Below, one piece after another: positions 33,401 to 46,859 of a DNA stretch of 64,000 nucleotides (its first letter is position 1; each line of letters starts with the position of its first letter). The stretch is from Lathyrus oleraceus. Taxonomy: Eukaryota; Streptophyta; Magnoliopsida; Fabales; Fabaceae. The position numbers were made by a program, and so were the translations under genes. The stretch is taken from contig NC_066585.1 in the NCBI RefSeq assembly GCF_024323335.1, positions 536,232,082-536,296,081 of the forward strand, written 5' to 3'. Under the pieces are notes generated by a model. That model ran no database searches, was not told where the DNA came from, and worked only from the letters and a program-made list of their open reading frames with translations.

Positions 33401-34783
33401 GTTGAACATATTACTATGGTTAACCAGGGTAATGGTGGTAATTTTGAAATTGATGAGAATGGCATCCTGCGATTTAAAGGTAGAGTTTGTGTTCCTGAGG
33501 TGTCTGAATTGAAAAAGAGTATTCTTGAAGAGGGCCATAGGAGTGGATTGAGTATCCATCCAGGTGCAACTAAAATGTATCAAGATTTGAAGAAGTTGTT
33601 TTGGTGGGCTGGTATGAAAAGAGATGTTGCTAAGTTTGTGTATGCCTGTTTGACTTGTCAGAAGTCAAAGATTGAACATCAGAAACCGACAGGTATGATG
33701 CAACCTTTGAAGATTCCTGAATGGAAGTGGGATAGCATTTCCATGGATTTTGTGACGGGATTGCCGAGGACGGTGAAAGGTAATGATTCTATTTGGGTGA
33801 TTGTGGATCGATTGACTAAGTCGGCGCATTTCTTGCCGATGAAGATTAATCACTCTTTAGAGAAGTTGGCAGAGTTGTATATTGAGGAGATAGTGAGGCT
33901 GCATGGTATTCCATCCAGTATTGTGTCTGATAGAGATCCCAGATTTACTTCTAGATTTTGGGAAAGTCTGCAGAAAGCGTTGGGGACTAAGTTGAGGTTG
34001 AGTTCAGCTTATCATCCTCAGACTGATGGTCAGACTGAAAGAACTATCCAATCCTTGGAGGATTTGTTGAGAGCTTGTGTGTTGGAGCAGAGTGGTTCTT
34101 GGGATAGTTATTTGCCGTTGGTGGAGTTTACTTATAATAATAGTTTTCATGCTAGTATCGGTATGGCTCCATATGAAGCATTGTATGGTAGGAGGTGTAG
34201 AACTCCATTGTGCTGGTATGAATCAGGTGAGAGTGTTGTACTCGGACCCGAGATTGTGCAGCAGACGACTGAAAGGGTTAAGATGATTCAGGAGAAAATG
34301 AAGATTTCTCAGAGTCGTCAGAAGAGTTATCATGATAAGAGGAGAAAGGCACTTGAGTTCCAAGAGGGAGACCATGTGTTCTTGAGGGTTACTCCGACGA
34401 CAGGTGTGGGTAGAGCTTTAAAGTCTAAAAAGCTTACTCCGAGGTTTGTGGGTCCGTATCAGATTTTGGAAAGGGTTGGGGAAGTGGCGTATCGGATAGC
34501 TTTACCGCCGTCGCTTTCTAATCTGCATGATGTGTTTCATGTATCTCAGTTGAGAAAATATATTGCGGATCCTTCGCATGTTGTTCAGTTGGATGATATC
34601 CAGGTGAGGGATAATTTGACCGTTGAGGTGTTGCCAATTCGGATAGATGACCGAGAAGAGAAGACCCTGAGAGGTAAGAAAATTGCCCTAGTGAAAGTTG
34701 TTTGGGGAGGTCCAGCTGGTGAGAGCTTGACTTGGGAGCGTGAAGATCAGATGAAGGAGTCGTATCCGGCTCTATTTGTTTGA
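30416..34783 (+). CDS. gag-pol: Tekay gag-pol polyprotein (element 3)
   Basis: One frame of 1455 codons. I chose ATG 30416 ([16 protein letters not shown]) because the element 4 protein starts alike ([15 protein letters not shown]); the frame is open 15 codons further upstream. Order: gag capsid (about residues 30-180); three CCHC knuckles at 31174-31340 ([42 protein letters not shown]); protease DTGATHSF near 31479; reverse transcriptase [19 protein letters not shown] with catalytic FIDDILIYS near 32452; RNase H from [11 protein letters not shown] near 32895; integrase zinc site 33535-33662. The integrase Asp-Asp-Glu lie in SMDFVTG, SDRDPRF and TDGQTERT, followed by the GPY/F module [10 protein letters not shown]. 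The end ([20 protein letters not shown]) is a chromodomain-like module of the type that directs chromovirus integration. No stop or frameshift is seen. Confidence 0.96.
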   Translation: MAGENDRAIAEALAAMAQAMQAQQNPPVDEFRNLGRFLKNNPPTFKGRYDPDGAQIWLKEIEKIFRVMTCTEAQKVQFGTHMLSEEAENWWDNTRQRIEVPGAEMTWEMFKTVFLEKYFPADVRCKKEMEFLELKQGNMSVADYASKFEELVQYCPHYNDADAEESKCVKFENGLRPEIKQGIGYQEIRRFPTLVNKCRIFDEDSKARTAHYKSLSEKKNKDRGSPYASPNGKGKQKVVDAKKPSGGGSPIAGKCFKCGEPGHRADSCTKKVLRCFRCGQAGHRVTECKDAGPTCFNCGEKGHISSQCAKPKKAATAAHTTGRVFALSGAEAPKEDNLIKGTCLINNVELLAIVDTGATHSFISYECATRIGVIMSSLGGSMVIDTPANGSVKTSVVCRGCHLTIFEREFVVDLVCLPLHQIDIILGMNWLEFYGVFINCYRKTVRFSEVGENDEARFLSARQVGDFVKDEAQVFALFASLQADKKVVSVDLPVVCEFQDVFPEDVSDLPPEREVEFAIDLVPGTSPVSMSPYRMSATELAELKKQLEELLEKKFVRPSVSPWGAPVLLVKKKEGTMRLCVDYRQLNKVTIKNRYPLPRIDDLMDQLVGAHVFSKIDLRSGYHQIRVKSEDIAKTAFRTRYGHYEYTVMPFGVSNAPGVFMEYMNRIFHPYLDNFVVVFIDDILIYSKTEEEHAGYLRIVLQVLREKKLYAKLSKCDFWLKEVSFLGHVISSGGISVDPAKVDAVLQWETPKSATEIRSFLGLAGYYRRFIEGFSKLALPLTQLTKKGQVYVWDAACEASFVELKRRLTSAPVLILPNPGESFVVYCDASLMGLGGVLMQNGKVVAYASRQLKVHERNYPTHDLELAAVVFVLKMWRHYLYGSRFEVFSDHKSLKYLFDQKELNMRQRRWLELLKDFDFELSYHPGKANVVADALSRKSLHMSMMMVRELELIEQFRDMSLGCEVSADSVKLGMLKLTSGILEDIRNGQQVDVALVEHITMVNQGNGGNFEIDENGILRFKGRVCVPEVSELKKSILEEGHRSGLSIHPGATKMYQDLKKLFWWAGMKRDVAKFVYACLTCQKSKIEHQKPTGMMQPLKIPEWKWDSISMDFVTGLPRTVKGNDSIWVIVDRLTKSAHFLPMKINHSLEKLAELYIEEIVRLHGIPSSIVSDRDPRFTSRFWESLQKALGTKLRLSSAYHPQTDGQTERTIQSLEDLLRACVLEQSGSWDSYLPLVEFTYNNSFHASIGMAPYEALYGRRCRTPLCWYESGESVVLGPEIVQQTTERVKMIQEKMKISQSRQKSYHDKRRKALEFQEGDHVFLRVTPTTGVGRALKSKKLTPRFVGPYQILERVGEVAYRIALPPSLSNLHDVFHVSQLRKYIADPSHVVQLDDIQVRDNLTVEVLPIRIDDREEKTLRGKKIALVKVVWGGPAGESLTWEREDQMKESYPALFV

Positions 34784-34813
34784 GGTATGTTTTCGAGGAC
34801 GAAAACTTCTAAA

Positions 34814-34825
34814 GTGGGGGAGAGT
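34814..34825 (+). other. Polypurine tract of element 3
   Basis: AGTGGGGGAGAG-type purine run immediately before the 3' LTR; the expected plus-strand primer. Element 4 has the same sequence before 63066. Confidence 0.85.
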
Positions 34826-36750
34826 TGTAACACCCAAATATTGTTAGAGTAATTTAAATAGTATTTAATATGAATATTGGAAGGTAAAAAGGAATTATTT
34901 AATAATATTGGGAAATATTATTATTATTATGATTATAGGTGTTATTTATTTTAATAATAATTAAATAATAAAATAAATGGAATATGAAGAGTGGAAGGGT
35001 AAAAGTGGAAATTGGATAAAAGAGGCAAAAGGGAGAACTCAGAGTTTTTTTCACGTGTTTTTGCCTCAGAGTCAGAAAAAGGGAGAAACGCTGAAGAGAA
35101 AGAGAAGGAAGAGGAAAAGGCCAAAGATTGCTCAGAACTTCCTTCAATCCAAAGAGGTAAGGGGTCTGAACCTTATTAAACAATAATGTGATGAATTTGT
35201 GAAATATATTGATGAACGAAAATTGGGATGATAATTGATGAAATCGTAGGAATTAGAGGTAGTAAGGTTAGCGGTTTGAGAAATTGAATGTATCTGAGTT
35301 GTAATTGATAAAACGAACGAACGTGTATGAAAATTGGACTGTGAGAGGTTGGATCTGAAGGATCTCGTAGCAGAGAAAACCCATAGCAGATCTGGAAAAC
35401 TGGATTCTGGTCATATGCGTATGGCACTAGGCAATACGCGTATGGGATGGCTTGAAAATGGGGGTTTTGGCGCTGGTACGCGCCATACGCGTGTGATACG
35501 CGTATCCCTGGAGTGGTACGCGTATGGTGTATGCCATACGCGTATGAGTGAAAGAGATGATGTTTTGAGCGTGAAAGCGTCTCTGTTGGTACGCGTATGA
35601 GGATGTGGTACGCGTAGCATACGCGTATGGGCTGGGCGAGGAAATGCGCAATACGCGTATGAGAGTGGGCAGTACGCGTACGGGCTTGGTCAGGTTTGGG
35701 CAATACGCGTATGAGAGTGGGCAGTACGCGTATGGGCAGACTGGTGGTCTTTCCTGGGCTGTGTTGTGCAGTTTTTGGTTGTTTAGGCTGAGCGAGGTAA
35801 CTTAGCTGATGCATGGTATACGAGGGATCATTTCCCGTTGCTTTGAGTGGTATAGATATTAGTAGAGTGTGCTAATACTGTGTTTGATTATGTGGCATGA
35901 TGTGATAGGCTTTTGTGATAGAATGTGTTAATGATGATGATAACATGACTATATGATGCTGTTGTTGCTATGTTGATTATGATGCATGCTTGGTGTGCAT
36001 GCATTCATGAAAGGCCGATGCCTAGTGATGAACGGACTGAGTTCCAATGATGTTGTTGACTCCGGGCTTGTTGAGAGGCTTGGTTCCTTGCGGGGAACTC
36101 GGATTCTATGGTGATGAATCTGGGAGTGGTGATCCTGTAGTTGGTCACAAAATGGGTATACCGAGTCGTGTTGAGTCATGCATGGGTGTGTGTGCATTGC
36201 ATTTGATATGTTGTTTTGTTGATGTTCATGAGTATATTGATTATGATGATTATGATGAGCTGTGTTGGTATATGTGAAATATATTTATGTTTATATTTCT
36301 GTCGTTATATTATTATTTAATAATGTAATTCTCACCCCTTCTGCATGTGTTTATGTTCATCTATGATGAGCAATGTGCAGATAAAGAAGAGTAGCTATTG
36401 TTGAGGTTTGAAGAATAAGTGTAGAGTTATTCTACAGAGTCGAGTCAAATGCTCTGGTCATGTGACACCGGGGTTATGGGATTCGATAGATAATTGGTTA
36501 TTATTTACGTTGTTTATGATGACTAATATGTTGAGATGTTTTGTTGAGATAATGTTGTTACATCATTATGAATTGTTATATGATGAATGATAATAATTGT
36601 GTTGTTGTCCGCTGCGAAGTTTTAATGAAATAAATAATATGTTTTATGTTGTGATGCAATAATTGTTATGTTGTAAGAAATGTAAACTCTTCTACATGTT
36701 GTACTCTGATAATCTATTTAAATATGTCGTTTGGGTAGAAGGGTGTTACA
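34826..36750 (+). repeat. 3' LTR of element 3
   Basis: Matches 28353-30297 except for a 20-bp deletion and three substitutions, all inside the palindrome array. Followed by target duplication AATCA. Confidence 0.96.
35412..35734 (+). repeat. TACGCGTA palindrome array, 3' LTR copy
   Basis: Same array as 28939-29281, one 20-bp unit shorter, with TACGCGTA decayed in the first unit (CATATGCGTATG) and a change to GTACGCGTACGGG later. Confidence 0.93.
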
Positions 36751-36755
36751 AATCA

Positions 36756-38210
<1,455 letters not shown>

Positions 38211-38292
38211 ATTTCTCTACTCCATTTTCAAATAATTGGCATAAATAGTTGATCTTTTGATTAACTCTAATCGACTCTAAAAGTTTGAGAAT

Positions 38293-38990
38293 ATGGCAGA
38301 CTGTGACGATCCAAAGGGAGTGTATAATAAATCACATGTTTTTAAAGGTGAGAATTATGCTTATTTGAAAGAGAACATGTATGTATATTTACTACCAGTT
38401 AACAAAAATCTATGGATAGTCGTCACCAAAGGACATTATATTCCTAAGGGCAACGACGATGTTGTTAAACACCCAAAGGATTGGATATATAATGAAACCA
38501 ATCACACTTCATATGATTTGAAAGTGAGAATCATAATTATCTAAGCTTTAAGCGCGAAAGTATTATACTCTATTTCATATCATAAGAGTGTTAAAGGTAT
38601 GTATGACGCTCTCCAAACTCTCTATAAGGGAACAAATGATGTCAAGGATTCTAAGATCAACATCTTTACAAAGGAGTTCAAACTATTTCATATGGAACCC
38701 ACATAATTTATGGATTCCATGCAGACTAGATTCCTTTACTTAATCAACAAACTAAGCAACTTGGAAAAAACCTTTTCTGACAAAGATTATGCTAAAAAAA
38801 TATTAAGGTCTATGTGTAGGGAGTTTCAACCAAAATTTAAAGCTACAAAAGAATTTAACAATCTGAGTACTTTAGACATCACAAAGTTGTTTAGGAAACT
38901 AACCGGGCATGAAAATGAACTGAAAAGACTCACAGATAACGAAGTAAAGTCGAAAAAGAGAGATAAATAAAAAGAAGAGAAAATGGACCA
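38293..38990 (+). pseudogene. Decayed Ty1/copia gag (SIRE/Maximus-like)
   Basis: Starts MADCDDPKGVYNKSHVFKGE, matching the usual copia gag opening (a short acidic lead, then FNGENYxYWK and a W..V.xG motif; here YAYLKENMYVYLL and LWIVVTKGHY). Stops and a frame change follow at about 38545. A second frame, 38710-38970, carries the downstream gag block MDSMQTRFLYLINKLSNL, KKILRSMCREFQPK and LTGHENELKRL. No zinc knuckle, integrase or RT follows on this strand. Dead remnant. Confidence 0.78.
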
Positions 38991-39969
38991 TTCTTTGAAA
39001 GTTTCATCATCTAAAGGTAATAAGTTGGTGATGATTTGGATGGATCAACAAGAATACAATTTTGGAAAGAAGCTATCGGGGGTAAAATGCGGGGGCGGTT
39101 TTATGGAACTGCACAATTGGCACATAACATAAGTTATGGAGTGAGCTTCTTGACACACATGTCAATTACAAACCCAAATAGAGAAGCAGATAGCCAAGCT
39201 ATTAGGTTTTGTTAAAAGTGATGACACTATTATCCAGGGGATTTGCTCTTTTAGTTAAGGAAATGTTTAAAAACTATTGCAATCTAGTGCAAGGGGTTTG
39301 GTGTTCATTGTGTGTGACTGTTGTATACTTTGGGTACCGAGTTCAATTCCTATTCTTCAAAAAAATGTTATGTGATCTTTTGAAATTATTACTGCATTAG
39401 ATGTTATTTCCAAAAAAGTATTTTTCTTGACTACATCAATATTGCCTTAAATGTTTTGAATAAATTTTCATGACATGTTTTGTTCTTATGGCATTGACAT
39501 TTGATACCATAATCAATCATGATTTTTGCCTAGATTTCTTTATCATCCATTGCTAACTTTTACCTTATTTTTTAAATTTTGCAAGAGGAGGAGAAGGATG
39601 AGGAAGATGGTGTTGGTGATCACGATCAGTAGATCGAGTTGATTTATGTTTAATGGGCTAGTTTTAAGTATTTATTTTGATATATCTATGTTCATTGTTC
39701 AACCATACTTTGGAGCTTATCAATATTTTGATATAAGTAAATTTGTTTTAAACTAGAGGATAGTGTTATCAGTATTGTATTATGTAACCAATTTATTGGT
39801 GTACTTGAAGATTTTTTTATTATATTCCAAAAATGTTAAATTATGGATCTCATAGTTTTTTACTACTTCTATATAATTAATTGTTAGCTACAAGGTGATC
39901 GGTATGGTGATAATAAACATGTTTCAATTAAAATAAACAGGTATGACCTAAAAATGAACAGTTTTTAAT
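38991..39969. other. No gene seen
   Basis: AT-rich sequence. 39209-39380 has a vaguely tRNA-box-like phrase (GGTACCGAGTTCAATTCC) but no clear SINE structure. Confidence 0.5.
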
Positions 39970-40439
39970 TAAAATAGATACTGATATGAACTAAAAATGA
40001 CTATAAAGATATAGTAAATGGCGCCAGCCCAGACCTTGACGCGATTATAACAATATAGTAAATAGCGTCGGCCCCGACCCCGACGCTATTATAACGAGAC
40101 AAGATATATCGTCGACTAAAACCTACGCTATGAGGTGACATGTATTTTTTTAAGGGCAACCCTATCACATATTTGCATATGGCACAATTTATATGATGAC
40201 TTGTTCCAACTTAGCAGCGTCCATGACCGACGCTAACACTAGAATTAGCATAGACCAAAGGGTCAACAATTAGCGTCTCCTTAATGTGTACCTAAGTCGT
40301 CACTAAAGTGATTCCCTAAATCGTCACTAAAGTACACCCCGACCCTGACACCTGGCCGACGTTAGACCCTATTAGCGTCGGTTTTTAGTTTGTTAGCGAG
40401 GGTTTCTGGCTGACGCTAAACCGTTGTTTTCTTGTAGTG
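39970..40439. mobile_element. CACTA-type transposon end fragment
   Basis: Ends at 40439 with TTTTCTTGTAGTG, the reverse complement of CACTACAAGAAAA, a typical CACTA (En/Spm) terminus. Upstream are subterminal repeats built on GCGTCGG and CCGACGCTA in both orientations (40020-40400). No matching left terminus is found in the window, so only one end survives or the partner is lost. Confidence 0.65.
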
Positions 40440-40840
40440 AGACTGGAATCGAAAAAGAAAGAGAGGAGATGATCAATTATAATATGAAAGGATTGGGATA
40501 AGATGAGAGGTTACCTTGTGATTATGAAGAAGATGAAGATGAGAAACCTTAATTCCTGAATTCAGTCGTATGTTTGTAACCATAAGATGGAAAATTGGTT
40601 AAGCATAATGGGTTTTGGTTTGTGTTGGGTGCGTGTTAAGTGAATAAGTTATAAGATAATGTGGTTTGTTTTAGTTTGGTTTCAAAATAAAAAGCACAAA
40701 TAGAACCAAATCGCGTGGTTATGTTAAAAAATGGACCAAACATACCCGAACCAAATTCTATTTTTTGCGGTTTTCAATTTGGTTTAGTTCGGTTAGCGAT
40801 TTTCTATTGAGTCGGCTTGGTTTCGAACACCCCTTATTTT
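40440..40840. mobile_element. Possible hAT-like non-autonomous remnant
   Basis: The right part is rich in TTTGGTTTAGTTCGGTT and ends TTGGTTTCGAACACCCC. Read on the other strand this gives GGGGTGTTCGAAACC, like the ends of many plant hAT-derived small elements. No second terminus or duplication was identified. Tentative. Confidence 0.35.
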
Positions 40841-40859
40841 AATGTTACAACTACCAGAC

Positions 40860-42317
40860 ACTAAAAAGTCATATACATAAAGAAATATGCTTAGAATTTG
40901 ATTGTTAACATTGCACTTCACATACACGTCATGCTTAACAATATACCTTTTGAAGCCTTACTAAAAAATATTTTTTCATTCCTTAGGTTTCATTCTCTTG
41001 GGGATCTACTTCAAGACATAAAGAGTTTTGTGAATCCTGCACACTATATCCTAAATTCCTTTGATATCAAAACATGGCGGTTTATTGACAAATAAAGTTG
41101 CATCTAATGGTCCATTTAAAAACGAAATTGTGTCCACCTCTTATAGTAGGCTAAGACAATGATAAGTCTTATTGTTTCATGTCAAACCAAAAGTGAGAAT
41201 ACTTCATAGTTATCTATGTTTTTCCTTGGTAGGAACCCCCTTTTCCATCAATATTTCCTTATTTATCCATAAAGATTCTACTTCAGCTTATACTCCCATT
41301 TTACATCAATGACTTTCTTGTCACTTGGTAATTTGGACGACTCTTAGATCTTATTTTTCTCAATAGATCTCATCTCATTTAGCATATATTTTGAAAACTT
41401 TTTCCTTTAATTCTAATTTGAAAATAAATGGTTTAACATTAGCAAAAATTACTTAATGCACAAACTACTAATCTTCCCCAATGGTATTGTTAGGAATCAC
41501 ATCTAAATGAACTATTCTTTTAAGAATTTTTTTGTCTGGACTCAGTTTGAGGTTCTTCATCTGACCAAACATCTTATGTGTCACCTTCATCAATGTTTGT
41601 AGTTTTAGAATTCATTCCTTGGCATCCAAGTTAATTGAACAGTTTGAGTTGGAAACCCGACATTACATCCAATTCCCGACTTCTTCCTCTATTACCTTGA
41701 CACTCTATTGACCTCAATCTTGTTCAACACAGGATTGCACTACATATATCCATTAGTTATGTTATAACCAACCAACATCGTTGATTCACTTTTATCATTT
41801 AGCTTTTTTATTCATGCATTAGGAATATGTTTGAAACATAGTGAGTCAAAGACTCTCAAATGAGTCACGTATGGATCTTCATGACCAAAATTCCTTTGGT
41901 ACATTTTTCTTCAATCTTTTAATGGGGAATCTGTTTAAAGCATTAATATATATGGTCACTACATATCCCCCCATATTGTGAGGTATCCTTTTCTACTTTA
42001 GTGTGCTTCTTTCCATGTTTAGAATTTGTATTCTTCCTTTCAACGAGGCCATGTTGATATGGGGTGTAAGTTGTTAGAAATTCATGATTAATTTCATATT
42101 TGTTGCAGCGGGCTTCAAACTATTTGGATCACATTCCCCTCCTTAATTTTTCCTTAAGATCTTTAACATCTTGCTACTTTATTTTTTTACTAGCCTCTTG
42201 AATATTTTGAACACTTCTAAGGCATCATTAGTAGTCTTAATAAAGTATAGTGTTGTTCCTTTTGGATTGGCTGCACTTTGTAAAACAACAACATGGAGAA
42301 GTGTTCAAGTTTTTCAA
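40860..42317 (-). pseudogene. Decayed Ty1/copia integrase to reverse transcriptase remnant
   Basis: On the - strand, in shifting frames: integrase core near 42060-42100 (TPYQHGLVERKNT, matching copia TPQQNGVVERKN), then near 41740-41870 the linker HLRVFDSLCFKHIPNA and KLNDKSESTMLVGY. Near 41270-41400 the start of reverse transcriptase reads SIEKN and LPSDKKVIDVKWEYKLK. Stops interrupt every segment. The CACTA element at 42318 is inserted just beyond its upstream end. Confidence 0.75.
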
Positions 42318-44770
42318 CACTACTACGAAAAACACATATAATGATGGTTGTGAAACACATATATTGGCGGTTTCAAGTTCGTTGTTAGGTAACGTGTGAT
42401 TGTATATATGGTGGTTTCAACAACGGGTGTGTGGTCGTGGTTATAAGCTAGGTAGCGCGTTACCTATCACAATGGTTATATTAAACAACCGCTATGATAT
42501 ATATTTAGGCCACGGGTTCGAAACCCAACAACAACAATAATGTATTTGTAATATAATTAACATTTCACCATAGTTATAGAAGATAACCGTTGTGAAAAGT
42601 ACCATAAGTTTATTATAAAATATGCGGATTGCCTGTTTTTCCTTACACCTCACTAAACATATACAATCATTAAAATTGACGTAGAATATGATAATTTGAA
42701 AAATTAAACTATTCTTGAAAAACAACTTAAACGAACAAATGTTTTTCAAATTTGCATTCATACTGTAATTCATCTCTTCCTTCTTAACACGTAGTATTTG
42801 ATTCAATATCCCAAATTCTTTAAAGCATTGGTTCATTCCTAGTTTATTTTGTGAAACATCAATATGTTGACTAATTCTGAATCATCATCATCACTCTTAT
42901 TATCATTATTTTAATTAATGATGAAGATTATTATGATGACAATGATTAAGATGATTCGATCTCTCAACAAATGTGATGTTTTGTAATATTAATTAATAGA
43001 GAACGAACCATTGCTTTGAAGAACCTAGGGTAATAAACTAAGTTCTACGCGTTAAAGAGAGATATAAATGAATTAGAAGATGGATGCAATTCAAAAAAAC
43101 ATGTTTGATCTAAGTTGAATTTCAAATATAACTTATTTTTCGGATTATTATTTGCTAAATCACTTTAAATGAATGCATGTTTAATGAATGGTTAGTGAAA
43201 CAAAAAAATCCACATTGATTATAATACACTCAACAACAACATACATCAATAAAACTACAAGAACATATATTTTATTGAAAAGATTTGTGGAATGATCTGA
43301 AGTTGATCTATTTTGTGTTGCCATGAAGAAAAAATACAAGGAGGATGAAGCTTCCAAAACTGATTCATAATTCTTATAGTGTTTATCCATAGAAAAACAA
43401 ACCACTTATAAACCACACCCATAGTATGAGTTCTCTTGAAACAAATTTTAAAATATAAACAACTTTCAGAATGCTAACCTGTTTTGAAAACATAAACTAG
43501 AATTAACATTGTAACATAACAAGCAACAACAACCAACTGTATATTATTAATCCAAATAGCAGTACATTGTAACATAAATAAGCAGTACACTATAACATAA
43601 CAAGCAACAACAACCACAACATAACTAGCAATAACATTGTAACATAACAAGCAACAACAACCAGCAGTACATTGTTATCCTAAAAAGGAAGTAAATCATG
43701 TCACATTAAAAAGAAACATGTTAACATAAACTAGCATTACATTGTAGCATAATAAGCAACAACAACCACAACATACAAAAACTTGTCAACAACCAACAAC
43801 AAATCATGTAAAACATAACAAAGGTCTTGATGCCTAGTTGAACTCATGCAGTTCTCAAGGTCTTCATCTGATTCGAAATTAGTTACATCCAGATTCATTA
43901 GGTCATTCATAATAGCTTCTACCTTTTTCGTCTTTTCAGGGTTAATATTCTTGAAAAAAATCTTCTTATAGCCTATTCCATCAGATGGTTCAACAACAAT
44001 AATGTGATCCCTAACAGACTCAGCTTCCTTGGTTTTGTTCAACCATAACTCCACCATATCAATAACCTCCTTTATAACTTGAATCTCATGGATAAGTTTG
44101 TTGCTCCCACTATTCACGTTGAGAGAATGATCTGAAATCAGAACAAGAAAACAACAACATACAACAACATAAAACAATAACAACAACAACAACAACAACA
44201 ACATACAACAAAAAAACATAAACTCTCAAACAAGAAGAATATCATGTGAAAAATAAAAACAACATACACGAAAAAGAAAGAACAAAGAAGAAGAAGAATA
44301 CCTTTATGTATAAAGAGAGAGAGCTAATGACGAAGAAGAAGAGAGAAAATATGTGTTAGGGTTTTGTTCTGATAGATACGACGATACTGTCAAGAAGCGA
44401 GAGCTAATTCACTTATATTATAAATGAGTAAACAATTTCGCCACGGTTGTATTCAAAAACCGTGACGAAATGTAATAACTTTCACAAAGGTTCACATTAA
44501 CAACCGTGGTGATAAGTATTTTAATTTTAATTTATATATTATAATTATAAGGACAATATTAATTGTAACAAAAAATTAGAAATATTTTGGAGTTAGGATT
44601 CAAATCCTGTCACTCTGTAAATGTATAATCACTATTTATTAGTTTGACCATAGTGCAATGTATTTTTGTAAATATAAATAAATAAAGCACGTCCAAAAAC
44701 GAGGTATTACCACGGTTAACAGTTAGACCACTATAGTTTCGTGTGATGAAAGGTCTATTTTGTAGTAGTG
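42318..44770. mobile_element. Complete non-autonomous CACTA transposon, 2.45 kb
   Basis: Left end CACTACTACGAAAAACAC, right end TTTTGTAGTAGTG (reverse complement CACTACTACAAAA), flanked by 3-bp target duplications CAA at 42315-42317 and 44771-44773. These are the diagnostic CACTA features. Both ends carry subterminal repeats related to AACCGTTGTGAAA and ACCGTGGT (42340-42600, 44440-44520, 44700-44740). No transposase domain is visible, so it would depend on an enzyme from elsewhere. Confidence 0.88.
43737..44219 (-). CDS. Hypothetical ORF inside the CACTA element
   Basis: 160 codons on the - strand, unrecognised. The first about 30 residues (poly-Leu, CC and VV) are a translation of an AAC/AACAAC repeat and should not be read as a membrane anchor. 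The middle (about residues 38-130) is more protein-like: charged, helical in look, with ELWLNKTKEAESVRDHIIVV and a Glu/Asp-rich part. The end again comes from CAACAACAA-type repeats. It may be an exon of a captured or element-encoded gene. Coding status is doubtful. Confidence 0.25.
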   Translation of the reverse strand: MFFCCMLLLLLLLLLFYVVVCCCFLVLISDHSLNVNSGSNKLIHEIQVIKEVIDMVELWLNKTKEAESVRDHIIVVEPSDGIGYKKIFFKNINPEKTKKVEAIMNDLMNLDVTNFESDEDLENCMSSTRHQDLCYVLHDLLLVVDKFLYVVVVVAYYATM

Positions 44771-44773
44771 CAA

Positions 44774-45236
44774 GTTGCTTCAAGATGTTTTTCTAGTATA
44801 GAAGGGACACAAGTTGGACGCAATGTCACAACATGTGGGTATGACATCTAGGCCTTGTTCAACAGGCCAGATTGATGCGTTTTAGAATAATTTTTTCTGT
44901 TGAAGATCCAGTTAGATTTTATTGCTTTTATTTAGCAATATTATTATATGATTTGTTGAACAGTTATGAAGATCAAATCAGATTTATATGTGATTTAAAT
45001 TTGAATTTGAATTAAACCAAATCATATCTTTTTGTTGGAGATGTTTATGGAACCAATCTTATCAACAGATTGTGCAAAGATTCTAGACAAAATTAAATCA
45101 AATAGCCAAGGAGAAAAGCCTAGAATACTTTTTCTATATAAGGAGCTTAAAACCTTCATTGGAAAGAAAGAAATACATTGAAGATCTTTAAAGATCTAGG
45201 ATTTATTTGAGTCCTTGTTATTTTTATATGTACACC
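44774..45236. other. Probable copia LTR fragment, no gene
   Basis: Contains a good TATA-like CTATATAAGG (about 45135-45142) followed by GAAAGAAAGAAATACATTGAAG, as in short copia LTRs. The Athila element is inserted at 45236/45237. Family assignment is tentative. Confidence 0.4.
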
Positions 45237-45473
45237 TGTTAGATGCCCAAAAGTGCTTATTTGAGCTATCATATGTGGGCATCTTTCACTCTTTTTCCTT
45301 GCTAAAATTGTCAAAACCACATTTGTTTTACATGGAATGCATTACATTGATAAACAAGCTTGGTGCCTTTGATTTGTGTGTTATTGTGCAGGAAAAAGGC
45401 ATGAACTAATTGAAAATAAAGACACAAGAAAATTGGCAAAGGAACCAAAGAATACAAGCATTTCATCAGCCTG

Positions 45474-45842
45474 CTCGCTAGGCGAGGCTGTGGCGAAGCA
45501 CTGCTTCGCTAGGCGAGCTCCAGGCGAAAAGCTCCAGTAAATTGTCAAATTAATTCGCCAGGCGAGCTGAAGGCGAAGGTGGTAGCGAGTTCGTTCTGTT
45601 TTGGTGAAAAGCGCAGCCAGCACTCACTCGCTAGGCGAAGCTCTAGCGAGTCCCCAGCGAGCATTCCAGTAGCAAAACCTCTCAACCTCGCTGGGGCGAA
45701 GGTTGAAGCGTGTCCTTCGCTAGGCGAAGGTATGTTCACTAGGCGAACATGACAGTTCAGCAGACCCTGTTTCTCTGGGCGCAGGTGCCTTATGTGCCCA
45801 TATTAGACCCTCGCTAGGCGAGCCATTCTGCTCGCCTAGCGA
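45474..45842 (+). repeat. TCGC-TAG-GCGA palindrome cluster in Athila LTR
   Basis: Intact 11-mers TCGCTAGGCGA (or its reverse complement) start at 45475, 45506, 45628, 45717, 45811 and 45832. A decayed unit near 45735 reads TTCACTAGGCGAA in the 5' LTR and TTCGCTAGGCGAA in the 3' LTR. Many further half-sites (GGCGAAG, AGCGAG) lie between. Two units continue as GCGAACATGACAG and GCGAGCATGACAG. The cluster ends about 20 bp before the TATA box. Confidence 0.93.
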
Positions 45843-45864
45843 GCATGACAGCCCAGCAGAGGTC

Positions 45865-45870
45865 TATAAG
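45865..45870 (+). promoter_or_regulatory. TATA box of the Athila LTR
   Basis: TATAAG in GGTCTATAAGTAGC, just after the last palindrome. In the 3' LTR the corresponding sequence lies beyond the element 4 insertion, outside the window. Confidence 0.65.
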
Positions 45871-46736
45871 TAGCAGGTGCCACTTTTGAGCACCATACCT
45901 AGTTTTACCTCATTTTTCCACTTTTGTACTTTTGTTAGATATTTTTACAGCATTGTTCTTGGGAGCTTTTATGCCCTAATTTTCATTTCTCTTCATCTTA
46001 GAACCATCTTCTACAAAAAGAAGGTGGATTCCCATCCAACTTCGATTATCCGACTTGGATGTTGATCAACCTTCTTTCCTTACTTGCCGACCAAGCTACC
46101 ATGAAAATGAGTAGCTAAGTCATCCATTTGTCAAGGTTAGATGTAGGTGATTACTAGCTTTGTGTGTAAATGTAAGGATCCTCATATGTAAACTCTTTAA
46201 TGGTAAATATATGATGAAAACTTTGTTTCTATTTAAAACTCTTTGTGTTGGTTTATGATCGAGAGATGTTTACCGACTCTTGACCTAGGTTTTCATCCAA
46301 ACTTGTTTGTTTGCTAGAGATAGTAATGAATGATTTTGTTCACCATAAGGTTGAACCAAAAGGTTGTCATTTTGATAGATTGTGTTCGAGAGAAACAATG
46401 GATCAAAATGGCAAAACTCACAATGTGTGTTCGAGAGAAACATATTGAGAGGACTTTGTGAAATTATTTATCATCTAAAGGAGTTTATAAGATTGTTGAC
46501 CGAGCAAATACATGCAAAGTGATCATTGAAACCTAACTTTGACAATATTTCTCATTTAATCAAACCATAACTTTTACCGCAATTTATTACTTTTTATGCA
46601 AGATAACTTGATTAAAACCAAAACCCTATTGTTACATTGAGCTACGATTAATACAACCATCGAACGACGGTGATATCTTACAATCCCTGTGGATACGATA
46701 ACAAAAACCCGACACGAAATATACATCTCAACAAAA

Positions 46737-46754
46737 TGGCGCCGTTGCCGGGGA
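46737..46754 (+). other. Primer binding site, tRNA-Asp type
   Basis: TGGCGCCGTTGCCGGGGA, complementary to the 3' end of plant tRNA-Asp, three bases after the 5' LTR; typical of Athila elements. Confidence 0.93.
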
Positions 46755-46859
46755 TTGTAAATTGATATTGCGAGCATCGCAATGGTTGTTTAAGTTTTAG
46801 CTTGTGAATTTTTGACTTGTGCTTGTAATTTGTTTGGTTTAGTGTGCAGCTTACGTTTT

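Larger units (their letters stand above)
28353..36750 (+). mobile_element. Complete Tekay-type chromovirus LTR retrotransposon (element 3)
   Basis: 8.4 kb, LTRs 28353-30297 (1945 bp) and 34826-36750 (1925 bp) beginning TGTAACACCC and ending GGGTGTTACA. Perfect target duplication AATCA at 28348-28352 and 36751-36755. Initiator tRNA-Met primer site and a polypurine tract are in place, and the single polyprotein is open. Apart from one 20-bp deletion and three substitutions, all in the palindrome array, I see no LTR differences, so the insertion is very young and potentially active. Confidence 0.96.
45237..46733 (+). repeat. 5' LTR of the Athila element
   Basis: 1497 bp. Holds a dense palindrome region (45474-45842) directly before a TATA box. 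The 3' copy 56013-56562 corresponds to 45237-45786. Confidence 0.93.

Noticed and set aside
39209..39400. tRNA-derived SINE
   Set aside because: One box-B-like phrase is present, but there is no box A at proper spacing, no clear tail and no target duplication.
43737..44219. Membrane protein with a poly-Leu helix in the CACTA element
   Set aside because: The poly-Leu comes from an AAC repeat read on the - strand; only the middle of the frame could be real protein.
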